Shown: in pieces, positions 9,672 to 14,451 of the stretch | How positions within the stretch are numbered: the stretch's first letter is position 1 | Layout of the letters: every line of letters begins with the position of its first letter | NCBI GenBank assembly: GCA_012295275.1 | Contig: CM022668.1 | Location: 14,796,440 to 14,810,890 of the forward strand | DNA: 14,451 nt | Source of the DNA: Chrysomallon squamiferum | Taxonomy: Eukaryota > Mollusca > Gastropoda > Neomphalida > Peltospiridae | Reading direction: 5' to 3' | Notes under the pieces: model-generated | What the model was told of the DNA's origin: nothing | Databases searched by the model: none | Seen by the model: only the letters and a program-made list of their open reading frames with translations | Translations under genes and position numbers: made by a program

Positions 9672-9690
9672 TCAAACGGCCTTGACCTTG

Positions 9691-10200
9691 TCATTTACAC
9701 ATGTATATCTCCTCGTGCATTTCACAGCGTTTGCAGTTGACTTTGCAGCACCAGATCACCTGACACTGGCACGCGCGTTTCACCGTGACGTGCTGCACGT
9801 TGTAGCCCCGCCCACAACAGATGACGTCACAGTTTTTGCCTTTATTGCATAACCGGCCGGAGGTTCCCGGCGAATGTTTCGTCCGCCGGCAGAAGTTCGG
9901 CGACTCTTCCATGTACACGAGGTCGCCTCGTTTCGGAACTAAGTTTCTGCTCTCGGCGGCGGTGGCGGCGGGAAAGTGCGCGCGGTTGCTGAACCTCGTC
10001 TGCTTCTGTCTCCGCACGAGCTGAGACTTTCCGGTCGCCTGGTTTGTCCGCGCCCCGACTTTGATAGCGGTTTCGTATTTGTGTTTGATCACCCGTCCTA
10101 TTGCGTGGAATTTGGCCAGCTGCAGCCAGCACGTTTTCACCGTGCATGAACCGGAAACCCCGTGACATTTGCACGTGGTATTTACATTGTCTTTCACAAC
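9691..10200 (-). CDS. Wnt9: Wnt9-like secreted signalling protein, terminal coding exon (partial gene)
   Basis: C-terminal 169 residues of a Wnt ligand plus a TGA stop at 9693-9691. Wnts are lipid-modified secreted glycoproteins that bind Frizzled and LRP co-receptors (family knowledge). Seen here: CKCHGVSGSC at exon residues 10-19, where Ser16 matches the palmitoleoylated serine of Wnts; TCW; HKYETAIKVG; then the C-terminal cysteine-rich domain with SPNFC, SPGTSGRLC, NCDVICCGRGYN, RACQCQVIWCC and the ending EEIYMCK. There are 16 cysteines. The WCC residues fit the tip of the Frizzled-binding cysteine-rich finger. N7-T-T is a possible N-glycosylation sequon. The reading frame has no break. 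I assign Wnt9 because CCGRGYN, the linker before LVYMEESPNFC and the EEIYMCK end resemble vertebrate WNT9A/9B from memory. Family confidence is very high and subfamily confidence is good. The exon starts at the splice acceptor at phase 0 (GTT), so the first internal GTG or ATG is not a translation start. The N-terminal half lies in exons outside the window, at higher coordinates. Confidence 0.95.
   Translation of the reverse strand, partial: VVKDNVNTTCKCHGVSGSCTVKTCWLQLAKFHAIGRVIKHKYETAIKVGARTNQATGKSQLVRRQKQTRFSNRAHFPAATAAESRNLVPKRGDLVYMEESPNFCRRTKHSPGTSGRLCNKGKNCDVICCGRGYNVQHVTVKRACQCQVIWCCKVNCKRCEMHEEIYMCK
9822..9829. promoter_or_regulatory. TGACGTCA inside the Wnt9 coding exon
   Basis: The octamer is produced by the codons for C-D-V-I in the NCDVICC motif, so it is constrained by the protein. 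Regulatory use is doubtful. Confidence 0.15.
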
Positions 10201-10226
10201 CTGAAACGTAAATAAAACAGAGAGAT
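10201..10226 (-). other. 3' splice site of the Wnt9 terminal exon
   Basis: Read on the minus strand, the exon is preceded by a pyrimidine-rich run (CTCTCTGTTTTATTTACGTT) and then TCAG, directly before GTTGTGAAAGAC. The AG is at 10202-10201. Just upstream, ATTAAT-like sequence could serve as a branch point. The position agrees with protein homology: the residues before CKCHGVSGSC (VVKDNVNTT) are still Wnt-like, while the sequence before the AG is not coding. Confidence 0.85.
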
Positions 10227-10360
10227 TAATATAATATATAGATTTACCTTTTATTTTATTTTTTTTAATTTTTAATTTTTTTTTAATTTTAATTTTTTTT
10301 TATTGTTGTGGTCGACGACGTTATAATTATCATCAGTTATGACGTAATAATTTATTTTAT

Positions 10361-10426
10361 AACAATGATGATGATGATGATGGTGACGTTTATGCTGATG
10401 ATGGTGATGACTGTGATGATGATGGT
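10361..10426. repeat. Imperfect (ATG)n tract
   Basis: GATGATGATGATGATGGTGACG, then further GATGATGGTGATGA units with substitutions. The minus strand reads as poly-histidine, which is an artefact. Confidence 0.85.
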
Positions 10427-10492
10427 AAAAGGAAGATAATATAAATAAAACAAAAGTAAAAAGTGATATCGGTGATAACAGCAACACAAATT

Positions 10493-10551
<59 letters not shown>

Positions 10552-10581
10552 AAGAAGAAAATGATGATGATGATGATGATA
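10493..10581. repeat. Compound (AAT)n-(AAG)n-(ATG)n microsatellite
   Basis: AAT units to about 10522, AAG units 10523-10559, ATG units 10560-10581. Each change of unit is a single-base change in the trinucleotide. Confidence 0.95.
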
Positions 10582-10655
10582 ATAACACCAAAATAATCAT
10601 CATCGTTTCATCATTTATGGTTCATACATTTATGGTGTAATGAAGACATTAATAC

Positions 10656-10832
<177 letters not shown>

Positions 10833-11340
10833 GGAGTAAAAGAACTTTAAAGGATAATCAAAATAAATTGAAAATAGGAATTCCTTCTGTCTTCAGACCA
10901 TCATAACTTTCAACGCGGACTCAATTATGTAAGAGAGTTATGTTGTTTTTTTTCGTCTAGATTTAAAAACACAAAGTGAAAAATTCCACGGAAGAATGAT
11001 CTAAATACAAGTTCTAACAAGAGTTAATTTAGAAACGCGTAACTTGACGTTCTGTTTGATTTACTAAACAATCATCAATCACAGGTATATTAGTAAACCA
11101 GAGGAGTTGTTGAGAAAACAGTATTTGTAGAAAAAAACAAAAAAAAATCAAGAAAAAAACGAAGAAAAAAAAACGCCCTGAGGTTACAGTGTACTAAAAG
11201 TATACGTGATGGTGTTCATGTTAACTTATCGGTAAAAGTAAAATCAGACATGCATGCATGCATACATACATATACATTAAACACACATACAAGCGATGTA
11301 CATGTATTTAAGTTAACAGAAACACACATACTCTGGGGAA
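10833..11340. other. AT-rich intronic stretch, nothing recognisable
   Basis: Mostly unique AT-rich DNA with A runs at 11130-11175 and an ATGCATGCATGCAT palindromic run at about 11250-11263, followed by CATACATACATA. No coding signal. Confidence 0.6.
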
Positions 11341-11700
11341 TGAACATAAAAATGTCCTTTATTTGTTACGTTTAAGTATCTCAAACACTTTCTCGGCGTC
11401 AAAACGATTCAAGCGTAAGACTCCATTTCTTTTCTTTCGTGCGGTCATTTCCAACCGCGCACCACACTACATTAAACAAACATTAGTGTAATTACCCTTT
11501 GTGTGTGTAAGAACGATTAGACACAGTGGTCCACAAAACTCGCGAAAGCCGGGACTGTAATTAGATCCAGTTTGTGAGACATTCCCGGTCCTTTGATATG
11601 ACAGACGACATTCAGAACGAGGCTCTCGCCGAATTCTGCTCCAGCCTCGTTGATGGAGGAGAATTCAAACGGAGAACGACAGGTATTTTCTTGTACAATT
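11341..11700. other. Unique island open on both strands (possible exon or conserved element)
   Basis: Nonrepetitive and GC-richer than its surroundings. On the plus strand ATG at 11598 opens 28 codons to a plausible donor ACAG|GTATTT (GT at 11683-11684); without splicing the frame stops at 46 codons. On the minus strand a frame with no upstream start stays open from about 11843 down to a TAA at 11519-11517, including a reading with FEFSSINEAGAEFGESL. CCTTTGATA (about 11590) resembles a TCF/LEF site. Neither translation belongs to a family I know. Confidence 0.3.
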
Positions 11701-11906
11701 GTTACCGCAGTGTCGCTTTTGTGTGGTATCAGAAATAGCTGGGCGGTTCCACGGTAGGTGGGTGGGGACGGGGTTTCGGGTGGGTTACAGAGGTTCAGGA
11801 GGAAAAAAATATATATATGTTGATTGTAAGTGTGTGTGTATTCTTAATTCATGTGTGCGTGCGTGTATAGGTATATATGTACAAGCACAAAGACACATAC
11901 AGAAAT

Positions 11907-11913
11907 ATATACA

Positions 11914-11949
<36 letters not shown>

Positions 11950-11996
11950 TATATACACACACACACGCACGTAAAATTCTCTCTCTCACACACACG

Positions 11997-12031
<35 letters not shown>
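11907..12031. repeat. Compound (CATA)n-(TA)n-(CA)n microsatellite
   Basis: ACAT/ATAC units 11909-11941, TA units to about 11955, CA units with CGCACG interruptions, then CA units 11990-12031. All short open frames across this block on both strands are repeat artefacts. Confidence 0.95.
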
Positions 12032-12035
<4 letters not shown>

Positions 12036-12094
12036 CCAGACACACAGACTCACATACAGACAGACAGCTACAATAAAAATGGCTCCAGCAATAC

Positions 12095-12300
12095 GTTGTC
12101 AACGTCGCTAATTAGAAACAAAGGCTGACGTCGCGCAACGTCCCCGTCTGGTAGTTGCCATGACGTCGTGTTGAAACACGATTTGCAGCGGCGTGAAATT
12201 TATTGAACACATGGTGGATCACGACCTCGGCAGGACGGAGACGACGTCATTAGCGACATGGACCGCACAGTGCGACCACCCACACGTTCAACGTCGTCGT
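12095..12300. promoter_or_regulatory. Cluster of ACGTC motifs
   Basis: ACGTC occurs at 12102, 12128, 12139, 12163, 12244 and 12291 in about 200 bases. Three are TGACGTC or GACGTCA (12126, 12161, 12242) and three are CAACGTC. CpG is frequent. The density resembles a bZIP-binding enhancer or an older tandem motif, but no functional proof exists here. Confidence 0.35.
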
Positions 12301-12985
12301 CTTTCTTCATTATGTTTTACTGTTGTTTTATTTTCTTTTGTCTTTTTTTTAATTCCTATTGTTTTTTCTTCTTTTTCTTTTTTTTTTTTCTTTTTTTTTT
12401 CTCTCTGTCTGTCTGTCCTTTACTTTTTGTAATGTTTATTTTTGCTTGTACTTTGTTGTTTTTTTAAATTTTTCTTTGTCTTGTTTCTGTTTTTTCTTTG
12501 TCTTGTTACTTTTTCGTTTTTATTTTTTATTTTTTTTTTTTTTTAAATTTATTTATTTAACTTTTTCTTGTTTGCTTTTTTTTTATTTTTGTTTCTTTCA
12601 TTCGTTGTTTTTAATTGTGTCTTTGTTTTTGTTTGTTTTTTTTGTTGTTTTTTTTGTTGTTTTTTTCTACTTTTGTCTTTCTTCGTCTTCATTGTTCGTT
12701 TTCATTCTTTTGTTCGTTTCTTTGACAACCAATAGCTAATTATTATTGTTAGTTTGTTTTTCTTCTGAAAGTTATTAAAATTCATTCATTAATACATTCT
12801 TCTTTTTTATTTTCTGTTCTGTCATTTATATTTTCTTTTCTTTTTTGCTGTATCAGTCTTTTTTTTTTTTCTTCTGTCTTACTTATTTCTTTGTAGCTTT
12901 TTTTCAAGTTGTTTTTTCAATTTTCTTTCTTTCGTTGTCTTCGTTTCTTTTTTCTTTCTTATTTTCTTTCATTTTTTTTTTTTGA
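12301..12985. repeat. T-rich, pyrimidine-dominated tract
   Basis: About 680 bases dominated by TTTTC/TTTTG/TTCTTT words. The long Phe-rich open frame on the plus strand here (12359-12739) reflects base composition. No splice or coding structure. Confidence 0.85.
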
Positions 12986-13017
12986 ACATGAAGGCACGTA
13001 AGTAATTTGCAAATAGA

Positions 13018-13053
13018 GTAATGATGATGATGAAGATGATGATGAAGGTATAA

Positions 13054-13090
<37 letters not shown>

Positions 13091-13093
13091 ATT
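13018..13093. repeat. (ATG)n and (AAAT)n microsatellites
   Basis: GATGATGATGAAGATGATGATGA at 13019-13046, then AAAT units about 13056-13092. Confidence 0.93.
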
Positions 13094-13168
13094 TCATTAA
13101 TAAAATAATATGGCTAAAATATTAATAAAAAGAAGTAGAAAAATAACAAGAAAACCAATGTCAATGAA

Positions 13169-13169
<1 letters not shown>

Positions 13170-13231
<62 letters not shown>

Positions 13232-13273
13232 CATAATAATAACAACATAGTAGTAGTAGTAGTAGTAATAGTA

Positions 13274-13359
<86 letters not shown>

Positions 13360-13376
13360 AAGAAGAAGAAAGAAGA
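13170..13376. repeat. Compound (AAT)-(AGT)-(AAT)-(AAG) microsatellite
   Basis: AAT units 13171-13231, TAG units 13248-13267, mixed TAG/TAA, TAA units to about 13330, AAG units to 13370. The units interconvert by single substitutions. Open frames here are homopolymeric artefacts. Confidence 0.96.
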
Positions 13377-13680
13377 TGAGTTAAAACACAAAATAGGGAG
13401 GAAGGTATTTAAAAAAGAAAGATAGTTTAGACCAGAAAGAAGAAGAAAAAGGAGAGAGAAAAAAGAAAACGCTTAAGAAACAATAATTCATATCTGGAAG
13501 GTAGTCTACTGAACATTGCCAGTCTTACTCTATTTCAGCTGAAATAAATCTGACAGAAATAAATCATATTCAAACACAAATATTTAAGGCGATACATTCT
13601 ATATATATCAATATCTATATCTCTCTCTCTTTATATATATCCTATAATAATGTGCCAAATATAAAAAAAAATACAATCTA
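13377..13680. other. Unique AT-rich intronic stretch, no gene seen
   Basis: A purine-rich part (13390-13475), then nonrepetitive sequence, then TATATC/TCTCTC patches at 13598-13640. Nothing recognisable. Confidence 0.5.
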
Positions 13681-14045
13681 ATGTACTTAGCGATCGTCTT
13701 TGCATGGGACAGAAGCACTTCACACGGTTAATTTGTAGAAAACGAAATCACTTGTCATCTTTGCAACACAAAATAACTGACAATTTATTTAATACAGTTA
13801 TTTCTTTTTACAAAAGGGATCGGCCGCGCTTATTATTTCAACGCCCAATATCCGGCGTTCTGAAAACACTCCGAATGAAAACGCGAAAACGCGAGATTTG
13901 CATTTCCAGTCTCCGTCGACAAAAGAGCTCCATTCCGAACTCTTCTGAAAAGAAGGCAGAGAGAGAGCTGGTTTCCGCGCCTTTGTTCAGATTATTTCGG
14001 TGTTTGTTAGAGAGATATTGCTGACAGGTTTTGGTGATCAATCAT
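13681..14045. other. Unique island with octamer motif, no gene recognised
   Basis: Higher complexity and more CpG than its surroundings. An open plus-strand frame of 106 codons starts at ATG 13704 and a shorter one runs on the minus strand. Both are basic and low in recognisable motifs, and I do not call either a gene. It contains GAAAACGC in tandem (13877-13892) and a perfect octamer ATTTGCAT (13896-13903). Confidence 0.4.
13896..13903 (+). promoter_or_regulatory. Octamer ATTTGCAT (POU-type site)
   Basis: Exact match to the POU-domain octamer. It directly follows a tandem AAAACGCG repeat. Motif match only. Confidence 0.3.
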
Positions 14046-14212
14046 TCATCTCTATAGTGCATTTGAAACGTTTCGTTTCGTACAGATTTTCTTTCTTTTT
14101 TTTCTTTAAAAAAAAGAGAAAGAAATGTGGCCTGTTCTGAGAGAGAAAGGTGTGTTAAGTCTGGTATTATGCCTTCTTATGACTTCATTTATTGTCTGGA
14201 GACTCTTTAGCT

Positions 14213-14236
14213 ATTTTCGAAAATATTTTCGAAAAT
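14213..14236. repeat. Tandem 12-base palindrome ATTTTCGAAAAT, two copies
   Basis: Copy 1 is 14213-14224 and copy 2 is 14225-14236. Each is a perfect palindrome and so is the whole 24-base unit. Confidence 0.95.
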
Positions 14237-14273
14237 GTTTATTTTTTAACTGCGTCGGTAACTGTAAATTTCA

Positions 14274-14396
<123 letters not shown>

Positions 14397-14397
14397 A

Positions 14398-14448
14398 GGA
14401 CATTTATATATGTCTTTATGTCTCGGACATTTCTAGTCTTTATGTCTC
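14398..14448. repeat. Start of a ~25-bp tandem repeat running off the window
   Basis: Unit 1 (14398-14424) and unit 2 (14425-14448) both begin GGACATTT and end GTCTTTATGTCTC, with a 3-base length difference in the middle. The window ends just after unit 2, so the copy number is unknown. Confidence 0.7.
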
Positions 14449-14451
14449 GCT

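Larger units (their letters stand above)
9394..9690 (-). other. Probable 3' UTR of the Wnt9 gene
   Basis: Sequence downstream of the TGA. On the minus strand two ATTAAA hexamers, a common variant poly(A) signal, occur at 9427-9422 and 9399-9394, about 265-300 bases after the stop. No AATAAA was found nearer. The segment contains a (CCA)n microsatellite 20 bases after the stop, a 17-base T run (as read on the minus strand) and three copies of a TTCGA-centred motif. The true 3' end is not determinable by eye, and the UTR could be longer. Confidence 0.4.

Noticed and set aside
9469-9852. 127-codon open frame on the plus strand
   Set aside because: It is antisense to the Wnt9 exon and its 3' UTR. 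The Gly run comes from the GGT microsatellite and no domain is visible.
9842-10174. 110-codon minus-strand open frame in a second frame
   Set aside because: Out-of-frame shadow of the Wnt9 exon, which is explained completely by the Wnt reading.
12193-12432. 79-codon plus-strand open frame beginning in nonrepetitive sequence
   Set aside because: The first 40 codons look protein-like, but the rest is T-rich tract and no family is recognised. The CpG-rich ACGTC cluster explains the composition.
12359-12739. Phe/Leu-rich 126-codon open frame that looks like membrane segments
   Set aside because: Product of a T-rich tract. No starts, splice signals or conserved residues.
13704-14024. 106-codon plus-strand open frame
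   Set aside because: No recognisable domain, no splice context and basic random-looking composition. Kept only as part of a unique island.

Overview
This is AT-rich, repeat-dense animal (metazoan) genomic DNA. It has no bacterial-style gene packing, no operons, no CRISPR array and no RNA gene I recognise. The one feature I can name firmly is the last coding exon of a Wnt gene on the minus strand (9691-10200). It is preceded by a good 3' splice site and ends with the characteristic Wnt C-terminus. Its residues match the Wnt9 subfamily best (CKCHGVSGSC, CCGRGYN, EEIYMCK at the end). The single open block with an upstream intron, together with the very long (TC)n, (AC)n(AG)n and (AAT)n arrays, suggests a large intron-rich invertebrate genome. 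My guess is a mollusc, possibly a cephalopod. That taxonomic guess is inference and not shown by the sequence.

Layout: 1-590 is AT-rich intergenic DNA. 590-1260 holds a decayed repeat built around AGGTTGTAGGCAT. 1260-1910 holds a diverged ~194-bp duplication and an A20T13 block. 1909-3140 holds a (TC)33 array, A-rich simple DNA, an alternating purine-pyrimidine block with an NRF-1-like palindrome, and two perfect TGACGTCA palindromes. 3418-3687 has a purine-rich microsatellite followed by a 69-bp near-perfect tandem duplication. 3840-4400 and 4790-5110 are islands of higher complexity and higher GC without a recognisable gene. 5110-9390 is mostly microsatellites (AAT, AAAT, AT, TG/GA, AC) with small unique pieces, two further TGACGTCA sites and a CLEAR-like E-box. 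9394-9690 is the probable 3' UTR of the Wnt gene.

10201-14451 lies upstream of the Wnt exon on its coding strand and is therefore probably its last intron. I found no other Wnt exon there. This stretch contains compound microsatellites whose repeat units switch by one base and a unique island at 11340-11700 that is open on both strands. It also has a 200-bp cluster of ACGTC motifs, a 680-bp T-rich tract, a unique island with a perfect octamer (ATTTGCAT), a tandem perfect palindrome and a (TC)50 array at the right end.

There are no interacting genes to describe. The window is one terminal Wnt exon in repeat-rich noncoding DNA. The observations most worth a second look are five perfect TGACGTCA palindromes in 14.4 kb, the ACGTC cluster, the unique islands in the putative intron and the recent 69-bp duplication.
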